Source: Clostridia bacterium
GTDB taxonomy: Bacteria > Bacillota > Clostridia > TANB77 > CAG-508
DNA: 6,225 nucleotides
Reading direction: 5' to 3'
Assembly (NCBI GenBank): GCA_900772235.1
Contig: CAAGQX010000085.1
Location: 1 to 6,225, forward strand
The translations under genes and the position numbers were made by a program. Positions 1-6,156 of this stretch are shown here, piece after piece; the stretch's first letter is position 1; each line of letters begins with the position of its first letter. The notes below the pieces were generated by a model. The model made no database searches. It was not told the DNA's origin and saw only the letters and a list, made by a program, of their open reading frames with translations.

Positions 1-102
1 AGCACCAATAATAAATTCAATGGTACTACAATTTTTTTATAAAAGTTTGTTTCACATCATTGACACATATACAAATATATAAACATATTTACAGGAAGTA
101 AA

Positions 103-131
103 TTGAATTTCGACAAAAAATCATATATAAT
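103..131 (+). promoter_or_regulatory. Sigma-A type promoter of the MATE-like gene
   Basis: The -35 box is TTGAAT (103-108) and the -10 box is TATAAT (126-131), separated by exactly 17 bases. Transcription should begin near 138, giving a leader of about 60 bases. The arrangement matches the vegetative sigma-factor consensus closely, and two further promoters in this window have the same form. A TTGACA at 60-65 with a poor -10 (CATATT, 84-89, 18-base spacer) could be a weaker upstream promoter. Confidence 0.75.
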
Positions 132-151
132 ATTTCCAGAAAAGAAGAACT

Positions 152-174
152 ATGGTTCATAAGTTGTGATCCAT
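152..174. repeat. Inverted repeat in the leader of the MATE-like gene
   Basis: ATGGTTCA (152-159) and TGATCCAT (167-174) are complementary at 7 of 8 positions, with a 7-base spacer. The repeat lies about 14 to 36 bases after the predicted transcription start and before the ribosome binding site. It could be an operator for a repressor of the transporter gene, or a small RNA hairpin in the leader. The arms are short, so chance in AT-rich DNA is possible. Confidence 0.4.
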
Positions 175-186
175 CAAGAGTATAAG

Positions 187-202
187 AAAAGGAATGAAAA
201 TG
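187..202 (+). promoter_or_regulatory. SD that favours the second Met as start
   Basis: The SD AAAAGGA (187-193) directly abuts the ATG at 194, which leaves no room for initiation there. It lies 6 bases before the ATG at 200, a normal spacing. The start at 200 (protein beginning MNRLL) is therefore preferred, which shortens the product by two residues. Confidence 0.65.
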
Positions 203-1372
203 AATAGGCTATTAAGAATAAGTTTTGATACATTATTAACATCAATTACACCTATTTTAGGGTGGTTTTTATTAGGAATATTGGTAGATAAAAATTTAAT
301 TAATATATTTTCACTTATCTACCCAATGCAATTTATTATAAGTGGTATAAAAAGTGTTTTCGGTACAGGAGCAAATATAAGTGCTATTAGGGATAAAAAT
401 AAAGAAAGCATTTTTTCGGGAATAGTCATTGGCTCAATACTAGGAATGCTAATATTAGGAGCGGTTGCATTAAATATAGATAAATATGTGTCTTTTATGA
501 ATATGGATGTAGAAATTTATAAAACATTTGCAATATATGCAGTTATTCAAATGTTTTTACAATTATGCTTAAATTTAGCTTTGTGCAAATTATATTATGA
601 AGGCAATAATAAAAAGGCTAATAAATATAGCTTTGGTTTTAATTTAATAAATTTTGGAACACTTATCATTATGAGTCTTATAACAAAAAAACAAGTAATA
701 ATAGCTAGTATATCAATTATAAGTACATCTATTTTTGTAATAATTATGATGTTGAAAATAGTGGAAAGAACAAAATTTAAAATAAATTTAATAAATTGTA
801 TAAAATATGATTCAGTATATTTATTTGCAGAAATAAGTATGTTTCTAATATACTTACTTGGCTTTAAAAATTCATTTGATTTTGGAGAAAAATATATCTT
901 AGCCATTTCATTTTCAACATTAATAACAGACACACAATGGGATGTATCTTATGCAATAAAAACAGTGGCCCAAATTGATATAACAAAAAGAAAATTTTCA
1001 TATAAAGAACATATGCAAAACAGTAGAAAACTAATTTATATATTGATTGCTTCTACTTTTATTATGGGAATGGTTTTATACCCAAGCTATAAAGTAGATA
1101 TAGTAGCTACATTAATTATAACAGGAATTGAACTAATATCTTTATATATGTATCCAATTTATATTACAAGATTAACTTACATACAACTTGAATACTCTGC
1201 TATAAAAGCTACTATTAGTAAACAAATTGCAAATATACTTAGAATTTGTTGCGCTTTTATACCATCACCATTTTGCACTTCTATTGGACTTGCTATTTCT
1301 GTTATATACCAACTAACATCAACGAAATACATAATTTGGAAAAATAAACTTAATATGGAAATGAGTAATTAA
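200..1372 (+). CDS. MATE-like multi-pass membrane transporter
   Basis: The protein is about 390 residues and almost wholly hydrophobic, with about 10 to 12 predicted membrane segments (counting from the ATG at 194: roughly 12-32, 38-57, 74-94, 110-130, 145-163, 167-187, 205-224, 232-251, 279-297, 302-320, 363-379). The stretch from residue 41, with YPMQFIISGIKSVFGTGANI and then a charged RDKNKES loop and a further membrane segment, resembles the second helix and first loop of MATE (MatE, MOP superfamily) efflux proteins. MATE transporters expel cationic drugs or metabolites in exchange for Na+ or H+. This protein is shorter than the usual 440-460 residues and the second half is diverged, so the substrate is unknown and a flippase-like role in the same superfamily is possible. 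It stands alone between its own promoter and a terminator. The start at 200 is chosen on SD spacing; the frame is open from 194. Confidence 0.65.
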   Translation: MNRLLRISFDTLLTSITPILGWFLLGILVDKNLINIFSLIYPMQFIISGIKSVFGTGANISAIRDKNKESIFSGIVIGSILGMLILGAVALNIDKYVSFMNMDVEIYKTFAIYAVIQMFLQLCLNLALCKLYYEGNNKKANKYSFGFNLINFGTLIIMSLITKKQVIIASISIISTSIFVIIMMLKIVERTKFKINLINCIKYDSVYLFAEISMFLIYLLGFKNSFDFGEKYILAISFSTLITDTQWDVSYAIKTVAQIDITKRKFSYKEHMQNSRKLIYILIASTFIMGMVLYPSYKVDIVATLIITGIELISLYMYPIYITRLTYIQLEYSAIKATISKQIANILRICCAFIPSPFCTSIGLAISVIYQLTSTKYIIWKNKLNMEMSN

Positions 1373-1398
1373 TAGGGAATAATAAAACTAAAATTAAA

Positions 1399-1436
1399 AA
1401 TACTCCTTCTTAAAATTTAAGAAGAAGTATTTTTTT
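1399..1436. terminator. Bidirectional rho-independent terminator
   Basis: Arms 1399-1414 and 1416-1431 form a long hairpin; the base at 1415 and the inner A-T pairs open into the real loop. A run of seven T (1430-1436) follows on the plus strand, ending the MATE-like transcript. On the minus strand the stem directly follows the stop codon of the small membrane protein and leads into TATTTTTAATTTTAG. The single non-Watson-Crick position is C-A in the plus RNA but G-U in the minus RNA, so the stem is continuous for minus-strand transcripts. Confidence 0.85.
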
Positions 1437-1438
1437 GG

Positions 1439-1696
1439 TTAGCAATGTTTAGTATTTTTTGGATTCTTACATATTAGTAAAATTATTGTTATAATTAAAA
1501 GCAATGCAAGAATTATTGCCAATACTACTACTGCTGCTAGTGCTGCCAATATTGTTTCAGCAATTTCTGCTCCAATTATTGCGCCAACTACAAGTGCTAG
1601 AAATGCTAAAATTATTACTGCAACTATGCCTAAACAATTAAGCTTTTTAGTTTTTTTCTTGTAATCACAACAATAGTTATATTCTTGTGGTTCCAT
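1439..1696 (-). CDS. Small two-segment membrane protein with Cys clusters, function unknown
   Basis: The product has 85 residues from the ATG at 1696, or 90 if read from the ATG at 1711. I do not recognise the family. The N-terminus is short and polar with adjacent cysteines (NYCCDYKKK), then a basic stretch and another Cys. Two long Ala/Leu/Ile/Val-rich segments follow (about residues 22-43 and 49-76), joined by a short turn with two glutamates (GAEIAET). The tail is basic and ends in a terminal Cys (CKNPKNTKHC). This predicts a membrane hairpin with both ends, and all five cysteines, on the same side. The inner start is preferred because GGAG (1706-1709) lies 9 bases before it, whereas nothing SD-like precedes the ATG at 1711. 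The gene has its own promoter, an inverted repeat at the transcription start and a terminator, and no competing plus-strand gene, all of which support it being real. A toxin, regulator or assembly factor cannot be told apart here. Confidence 0.7.
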   Translation of the reverse strand: MEPQEYNYCCDYKKKTKKLNCLGIVAVIILAFLALVVGAIIGAEIAETILAALAAVVVLAIILALLLIITIILLICKNPKNTKHC

Positions 1697-1712
1697 ATAC
1701 ATCAACTCCATA

Positions 1713-1730
1713 TAACACTAATAAGTGTTA
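1713..1730. repeat. Inverted repeat at the start of the small-gene transcript
   Basis: TAACACT (1713-1719) and AGTGTTA (1724-1730) are perfect inverted copies with a 4-base spacer. The repeat begins at the predicted transcription start of the minus-strand gene and ends just before its SD. It could be a repressor operator, or in RNA a 5'-terminal stem-loop that stabilises the message or affects access to the SD. Confidence 0.55.
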
Positions 1731-1736
1731 CACTAT

Positions 1737-1765
1737 ATCATATGATTTGCATTACAGTTTTGCTA
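1737..1765 (-). promoter_or_regulatory. Probable promoter of the small membrane protein gene
   Basis: On the minus strand TATGAT (1742-1737) is a good -10 box. A weak -35, TAGCAA (1765-1760), lies 17 bases upstream. Transcription would start near 1730, at the edge of the inverted repeat, giving a leader of about 34 bases to the preferred start codon. The poor -35 suggests low activity or need of an activator. Confidence 0.45.
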
Positions 1766-1791
1766 CTACATAAAAATTTACTTAAATATGG

Positions 1792-1820
1792 TTGAACAAT
1801 GTTTAAAGCTGATATATAAT
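1792..1820 (+). promoter_or_regulatory. Sigma-A type promoter of the ABC exporter operon
   Basis: TTGAAC (1792-1797) and a perfect TATAAT (1815-1820) are separated by 17 bases. The start should be near 1827, leaving a leader of about 23 bases before the ATPase start codon. No operator-like repeat is seen within it. Confidence 0.8.
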
Positions 1821-1849
1821 ACTTCTAATAAAAAATAAAGGAGAATACT

Positions 1850-2755
1850 ATGGAGGAAGTAATTAAAATAGAAAATTTGTGTAAATCCTTTGGCACACTT
1901 AAAGCAGTTAATAATTTAAGTTTAACTGTTAAAAAGGGAGAACTTTTTGCTTTTTTAGGAATCAATGGAGCAGGGAAGAGCACAACAATTTCTATGATAT
2001 GTGGAAACTTAAAAATAGATTCTGGAAAAATTTTTGTATGTGGTAAAGATGTAGAAAAGGAATCTAATTTTATAAAAAATCAAATAGGAGTTGTTTTTCA
2101 AGATTCTGCTTTGGATAAAGCCTTATCTGTTTATGATAATCTGAAATTTAGAGCAGGGCTTTATGGAATTTGTGGAGATGAATTCTCAAAAAGATATTTA
2201 GAATTGGAAGAGTTATTCGACTTAAAAGAAATTAAAAATAAATCGTTAAAACAATTATCAGGAGGGCAAAAGAGAAGAGTTGATATAGCTAGGTCAATAA
2301 TTCACAAACCACAAATATTAATTTTAGATGAGCCAACAACAGGTTTAGACCCAGGAACAAGAAAGAAAATATGGAGTATAATAAGAAAATTAAGAAAAGA
2401 TTATAAAATGACAGTATTTTTAACAACTCATTATATGGAAGAAGCGGCAGATGCCGATTATATTACTATTCTTGATAAGGGAAGAATTATTGCAGAAGGA
2501 ACAACAAATGAATTAAAAAACAAATATGCATCAGATACAATAATTCTATATGGTGTTACTGAAAGTGAAGTAAGTAAGCTAAATCTTCCATATAGAAAAA
2601 CTAAAGATGCATATAAAATAGAAATTGAAGATACAAAAAAAGCTACAGAATTAATTGTTGCAAACCAAGAAATATTTAAAGACTATGAGATTATTAAAGG
2701 AAAAATGGACGATGTTTTTCTTGCTGCAACAGGTTATGAATTGGAGGGAAAATAA
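1850..2755 (+). CDS. ABC exporter ATPase, DrrA type
   Basis: This is the cytoplasmic ATP-hydrolysing subunit of an exporter, 301 residues, the usual length for the DrrA/CcmA-like drug-export group. All catalytic motifs are intact: Walker A GINGAGKST (37-45), Q-loop Gln84, signature LSGGQ (136-140), Walker B ILILD (156-160) with catalytic Glu161, D-loop GLDP (165-168) and switch His194. A C-terminal extension of about 80 residues ends in MDDVFLAATGYEL (286-298), which corresponds to the DVF-x-x-x-TG element that closes the C-terminal (DUF4162-like) region of DrrA-type ATPases. The SD AAAGGAG (1837-1843) is 6 bases before the ATG. The stop overlaps the start of the permease gene (TAATG), so the two are translationally coupled and should form one transporter. 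The substrate (drug, antimicrobial peptide, lipid or glycan precursor) cannot be read from the ATPase. Confidence 0.95.
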   Translation: MEEVIKIENLCKSFGTLKAVNNLSLTVKKGELFAFLGINGAGKSTTISMICGNLKIDSGKIFVCGKDVEKESNFIKNQIGVVFQDSALDKALSVYDNLKFRAGLYGICGDEFSKRYLELEELFDLKEIKNKSLKQLSGGQKRRVDIARSIIHKPQILILDEPTTGLDPGTRKKIWSIIRKLRKDYKMTVFLTTHYMEEAADADYITILDKGRIIAEGTTNELKNKYASDTIILYGVTESEVSKLNLPYRKTKDAYKIEIEDTKKATELIVANQEIFKDYEIIKGKMDDVFLAATGYELEGK

Positions 2756-3648
2756 TGAGAAAATATTTAAGTTTAACTAAAAGAAATATAAAATTATATT
2801 TTAGCGACAAAACAATGTTTTTTACATCACTTATAACTCCTGCAATTTTGCTTATTTTGTATTCATCATTTTTAGGAAATATTTTTAAGGAAACTTTTGT
2901 GTCGGCATTCCCAAAAGAACTAAATGTTCCAGAAAAAATAATAAATTCATTGGTAAGTGGACAAATATTATCGTCTTTGCTAGCAGTAAGTTGTATAACA
3001 GTTGCATTTACTTCTAACTTACTAATGGTTCAAGACAAGGTGTCTGGAGTAGTAAAGGACATTAACATTTCGTCTATTAACAAATATACTGTAAGTTTAT
3101 CTTATTTTACTGCATCATTTATATCAACAATAATTGTTAATATAGTTGCATTAGCTCTTTGCTTATTTTATACATATACACAAGGTTGGTTTTATAGCAT
3201 AAGTGATATTTTACTTCTTTTATTGGATGTAATAATATTAACTTTATTTGGATGTGCATTATCTTCAATTGTCAACTTTAACTTGAAATCTCAAGGGCAA
3301 GTTTCGGCAGTAGGAACAATAGTAAGTGCAGGATATGGATTTATTTGCGGAGCATATATGCCAATTTCTTCATTCCAGGTAGGGCTTCAAAAAGTATTAT
3401 CATTTTTACCAGGAACATATGGAACATCTTTAATAAAAAATCACGCACTTAATGCTGCATTAAATGAAGTAGCAAAGTTAAAAATTCCAAGCAGTGCAAT
3501 TACATCTTTAAAAGATACTCTAGATTGTAACTTGTCTTTCTTTGGACATAGTGTTAGCCAAATGGGAATGTTTAGCATAATGATAATAACAATAATAGTA
3601 TTATTAATTATATATATATTACAAAATGTAGTAAAAAAAGCAAATTAG
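2755..3648 (+). CDS. ABC-2 type permease subunit
   Basis: This 297-residue integral membrane protein is the pore subunit for the preceding ATPase. About six membrane segments are visible (near 22-42, 70-90, 113-140, 151-173, 181-203 and 271-291), the standard ABC-2 layout. A loop of about 28 residues, probably outside the cell, follows the first segment, and a larger one (about 204-270) precedes the last. The DKVSGVVKDINISSINKY stretch (94-111) corresponds to the cytoplasmic ABC-2 element that contacts the ATPase. GFICGAYMPISS (195-206) and LPGTYGTSL (218-226) match the conserved late part of the family. With one permease gene it should work as a homodimer with two ATPase copies. The ATG overlaps the ATPase stop by one base, and its SD GGAGG (2743-2747) lies inside the ATPase gene. 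DrrB-like drug or lipid export is most likely, but the substrate is unassigned. Confidence 0.9.
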   Translation: MRKYLSLTKRNIKLYFSDKTMFFTSLITPAILLILYSSFLGNIFKETFVSAFPKELNVPEKIINSLVSGQILSSLLAVSCITVAFTSNLLMVQDKVSGVVKDINISSINKYTVSLSYFTASFISTIIVNIVALALCLFYTYTQGWFYSISDILLLLLDVIILTLFGCALSSIVNFNLKSQGQVSAVGTIVSAGYGFICGAYMPISSFQVGLQKVLSFLPGTYGTSLIKNHALNAALNEVAKLKIPSSAITSLKDTLDCNLSFFGHSVSQMGMFSIMIITIIVLLIIYILQNVVKKAN

Positions 3649-3665
3649 AATTAAGGTGATAAAAA

Positions 3666-4418
3666 ATGAAAAAAGCTCTAATATTAGTTTTAACAGTTCT
3701 TATAATTTCTATAGTAGCAATGATAATTCTGTATTCTCAACCAACAGTGGCAGTATTGGGATATCACGGATTTACTACCAAAACAAATGATCCAAATACT
3801 TTCCTGCTAAATGTGGATGAGTTTGAAATGCAATTGAAATATTTAAAAAAACATCATTATAAAACACTAACATTAGATGAGTTCTATAATTACAAACAAA
3901 ATAAGAAAAAATTCCCAAGAAAAAGTGTTTTAATTACTATGGATGATGGATACCAATCTAATTATGATTTGGCATTTCCTTTACTAAAAAAGTATAATAT
4001 GAATGCCACAGTTTTCTGCATAGGAAAATTAGTGAATGATAATACTGAGGGGTATATGAGTCTACAAACTATAAAGAATTTAAAGGACGAATATCCCAAT
4101 ATAGAAATAGCTTCACACACATATTCATTACATGAAAAGAAAGCGATTGAGTACGGAAAAGAAGCGTTAAGAGAGGATTTTTCAAAGTTTAATAATATTA
4201 TTCAGACTAAATATATGGCATACCCTTTTGGGGATTACAATAATGACATCATAGATGTGCTAAAAGAAAATAAGTACAATCTGGCTTTTACCTTTGGACC
4301 AGGGAGAGAACACAGAAAAGCAAAACATAAAGACTCAAACTATAAGATTCCAAGACTTTGCATAGCAAATGGTATGCCTATGTGGAAATTCGCTTTAAGA
4401 ATAGAAATGCCTTTTTAA
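3666..4418 (+). CDS. Membrane-anchored polysaccharide deacetylase, CE4/NodB, PgaB/IcaB-like
   Basis: This 250-residue protein has an N-terminal hydrophobic segment (4-23) after two lysines and no lipobox or clear cleavage site, so it is probably anchored with the enzyme outside. The NodB fold carries TMDDG (91-95) with likely base Asp93 and metal ligand Asp94, and HTYSLH (151-156). It also has MAYPFGDYN (184-192) and a late YKIPR (226-230). His151 and His156 are five residues apart, as in the PgaB/IcaB group (PNAG deacetylases), not four as in PgdA-type peptidoglycan deacetylases. A YH motif near the N-terminus (GYHGF, His34) also fits that group. The family removes acetyl groups from N-acetylhexosamine polymers using a divalent metal. 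No classical L-x-x-H motif with the acid His follows; His216 or His221 could serve. The start is 17 bases after the permease stop, with SD AAGGTG 7 bases before it, so it is very likely in the exporter operon. The natural glycan is unknown. Confidence 0.88.
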   Translation: MKKALILVLTVLIISIVAMIILYSQPTVAVLGYHGFTTKTNDPNTFLLNVDEFEMQLKYLKKHHYKTLTLDEFYNYKQNKKKFPRKSVLITMDDGYQSNYDLAFPLLKKYNMNATVFCIGKLVNDNTEGYMSLQTIKNLKDEYPNIEIASHTYSLHEKKAIEYGKEALREDFSKFNNIIQTKYMAYPFGDYNNDIIDVLKENKYNLAFTFGPGREHRKAKHKDSNYKIPRLCIANGMPMWKFALRIEMPF

Positions 4419-4438
4419 GAAAAATATAAACTTGAAAT

Positions 4439-4471
4439 TAAGTAAATGAAAATAGGAAAATGCTTTACTTA
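4439..4471. repeat. Inverted repeat upstream of the DUF4153 promoter
   Basis: TAAGTAAA (4439-4446) and TTTACTTA (4464-4471) are perfect 8-base inverted arms with a 17-base spacer. They lie between the deacetylase stop and the next promoter. No T-run follows, so this is not a normal terminator. It could be a spaced operator just upstream of the -35 box, or a chance AT-rich match. Confidence 0.35.
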
Positions 4472-4483
4472 GATATAAATTAC

Positions 4484-4512
4484 TTGAATTATTAAAACAA
4501 TTATTATATAAT
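4484..4512 (+). promoter_or_regulatory. Sigma-A type promoter of the DUF4153 gene
   Basis: TTGAAT (4484-4489) and TATAAT (4507-4512) are 17 bases apart. Transcription should begin near 4519, only about 18 bases before the start codon, so the leader contains little besides the SD AAGGAGG (4524-4530). As no convincing terminator separates it from the deacetylase gene, read-through from the exporter operon may add to its expression. Confidence 0.75.
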
Positions 4513-4536
4513 TTTTTCAAATTAAGGAGGAATTTT

Positions 4537-6129
4537 ATGAATAATTTAAAAAAATTATTTTCTAAAACATCAGAAACTTTTAGAAAATTAATTAAAAAAT
4601 TTCCAGTTACTTTAATTATAATACTTTTAACTACAATATTTATGGCAGCAGATATTAAGCAAAACACAGAATTTTTTGAAGAAATAGTTATGTTTTTCAC
4701 CGTTACTGCAGTTGGAACATTTGCCACAGAGGCTTGCTTACATAAGAAAAAAACTCTAAGAATTATAAGCTACATAGCATCAGCAGTTATTGCCCTAGGG
4801 TTTACCGTACTAGTTAAAGGCTCATTTTCACCACAAGTTGAAGAAAGTGCAACAAGAATTTTAATAGGATATTCAATTATTTTATTTTTAATTTCAATAT
4901 ATAAAATAATAAAAGAAAATAATATAAGTTTTGAAGAATATATATTAAAAGTTTTTGCAAATATGTTTAACAGTGGAGTAACATATTTAGTGCTAAATTT
5001 AGGATTAACTTTAATTACAGCTATTTTTGTGGAATTAATTTTATCGGGCTCTTGGGGACATATACTAGGAAGAATACAAATTTTATTATTAGGTTTGTTC
5101 TTGGTTCCAGCTACATTAAACTCAATGTGGGATGTTAAAGAAAAAGAAGTAAATACATTTATTAAAGGATTAGTAAAATTTGTTTTATTACCATTAGTTA
5201 CAATATCAATGGCAATTATATATGTATATATAATTAAAATTTTAGTTTTAAGAAAAATGCCATCAAATATAATATTTAGAATACTTGCAGGAATATTTAT
5301 AGTAGCATTCCCAGTATGGAATATGGCAAAAAACTTTAAAAAGGACAATAAGATTATTGATAAGACAACAAATATATTACCATATGCATATATGCCATTC
5401 ATCCTTTTAGAAATATATTCAATATATACTAGAATAGCAGAATTTGGAATTACACCTGTTAGATATTTCGGTTTAGTATTCATAGTTATACAAGTTATAG
5501 CTTTAATATTAACAGTAATAAAAAAAGGCGAAAAATTGCCACAAACTTTTATTTATATGGCAGTATTAGTAGTAATAGCATTTATATTGCCACTAAACTA
5601 TAACAAGGCTTCGTATTTGAGTCAAAGTAATATTTTGAAAAAAGAATTCCCTGAAAACGCAAAATTCGAGGAATTACCAGAAAAAAGTAAAATGAGAGTT
5701 TCTGGAGCATACAGATATTTAGCATCTAATGATGCATTAAAATATATTCCAGAAAATGTTAAACAGCACTATAAAACAATAACTAAAGACACACCAGTAT
5801 ATGATGAAGGAGTAAATGCTACAAAACAGATATATGTTTCAGATAGTAATACACTAATAGATATCAGTAATTATTCAAAAATGTATAAAAGTTCAAGTGG
5901 AGGAGCAAACGGAGAAATTACTTTTTACCGCGAAAACGAAGAAGTAAAAGCAAATTTGGCAGAACTTATAAAAGAAGCAATTAAATCTGAAAAGGCAGAA
6001 GAATATATAAGTGGCCATAGGCTTGTAAAAATAGACGATGAAAAAGATTTATACATAATAACTTTATATGTGTCGTATGATGAAGAGGTAAGATATACTT
6101 CAGTTGATGCATATATATTATATAAATAA
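4537..6129 (+). CDS. DUF4153 family polytopic membrane protein
   Basis: The protein has 530 residues and about eleven membrane segments within residues 22-353, followed by a hydrophilic domain of about 175 residues (354-530). The stretch YTRIAEFGITPVRYFGL (297-313), between two late helices, is the recognisable DUF4153 signature (R-I-x-x-x-G-x-T-P-x-R-Y). The family's biochemical role is not established; members are polytopic membrane proteins of unknown activity. The tail contains a likely beta-rich region (about 418-465) and a charged helix (465-488), and lies outside or inside the cell depending on the helix count. The SD AAGGAGG is 6 bases before the ATG, an optimal arrangement. It has its own promoter, and only 23 bases separate its stop from an insertion sequence, so any downstream partner gene has been cut off or moved away. 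Confidence 0.85.
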   Translation: MNNLKKLFSKTSETFRKLIKKFPVTLIIILLTTIFMAADIKQNTEFFEEIVMFFTVTAVGTFATEACLHKKKTLRIISYIASAVIALGFTVLVKGSFSPQVEESATRILIGYSIILFLISIYKIIKENNISFEEYILKVFANMFNSGVTYLVLNLGLTLITAIFVELILSGSWGHILGRIQILLLGLFLVPATLNSMWDVKEKEVNTFIKGLVKFVLLPLVTISMAIIYVYIIKILVLRKMPSNIIFRILAGIFIVAFPVWNMAKNFKKDNKIIDKTTNILPYAYMPFILLEIYSIYTRIAEFGITPVRYFGLVFIVIQVIALILTVIKKGEKLPQTFIYMAVLVVIAFILPLNYNKASYLSQSNILKKEFPENAKFEELPEKSKMRVSGAYRYLASNDALKYIPENVKQHYKTITKDTPVYDEGVNATKQIYVSDSNTLIDISNYSKMYKSSSGGANGEITFYRENEEVKANLAELIKEAIKSEKAEEYISGHRLVKIDDEKDLYIITLYVSYDEEVRYTSVDAYILYK

Positions 6130-6136
6130 GTAAATG

Positions 6137-6152
6137 AGGAAGGAAGGTAAAA
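6137..6152 (+). other. Orphan SD next to the IS, possible remnant of an interrupted gene
   Basis: The purine tract GAGGAAGGAAGG followed by TAAAA looks like a strong SD and the spacer before a start codon. The A at 6152 joins the first two bases of the IS (TG) to make an ATG, but that frame stops at 6187 within the IS end. The sequence is best explained as the translation signal of a gene that once followed the DUF4153 gene and was cut at or near its start by the insertion. Confidence 0.4.
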
Positions 6153-6156
6153 TGAA

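Noticed and set aside
152..169. Five-codon leader peptide frame (MVHKL) before the MATE-like gene
   Set aside because: There is no good SD before it, no run of regulatory codons and no terminator-antiterminator pair; it overlaps the inverted repeat and is probably chance.
595..933. Minus-strand open frame of 112 codons
   Set aside because: Antisense to the MATE-like gene; its hydrophobic composition mirrors that of the real gene and it has no domain or matched promoter.
1747..1774. Second plus-strand promoter (TTGCAT, CATAAA) in the divergent region
   Set aside because: Weak boxes and a 16-base spacer; the promoter at 1792-1820 is far better and closer to the gene.
1712..1849. Riboswitch or T-box ahead of the exporter operon
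   Set aside because: The predicted leader is only about 23 bases, too short for any known riboswitch or attenuator.
4439..4471. Hairpin after the deacetylase gene as a rho-independent terminator
   Set aside because: The arms are AT-rich with a 17-base loop, and no T-run follows; kept only as an inverted repeat.
4395..4727. Minus-strand open frame of 110 codons
   Set aside because: It overlaps the deacetylase end, a plus-strand promoter and the start of the DUF4153 gene; no family resemblance.
4770..5483. Long open frame (237 codons) on the minus strand
   Set aside because: It lies wholly inside and antisense to the DUF4153 gene, which has an ideal SD, a promoter and the family motif. The antisense product has no recognisable domain, and long antisense frames are common in AT-rich genes poor in TTA/CTA/TCA codons.
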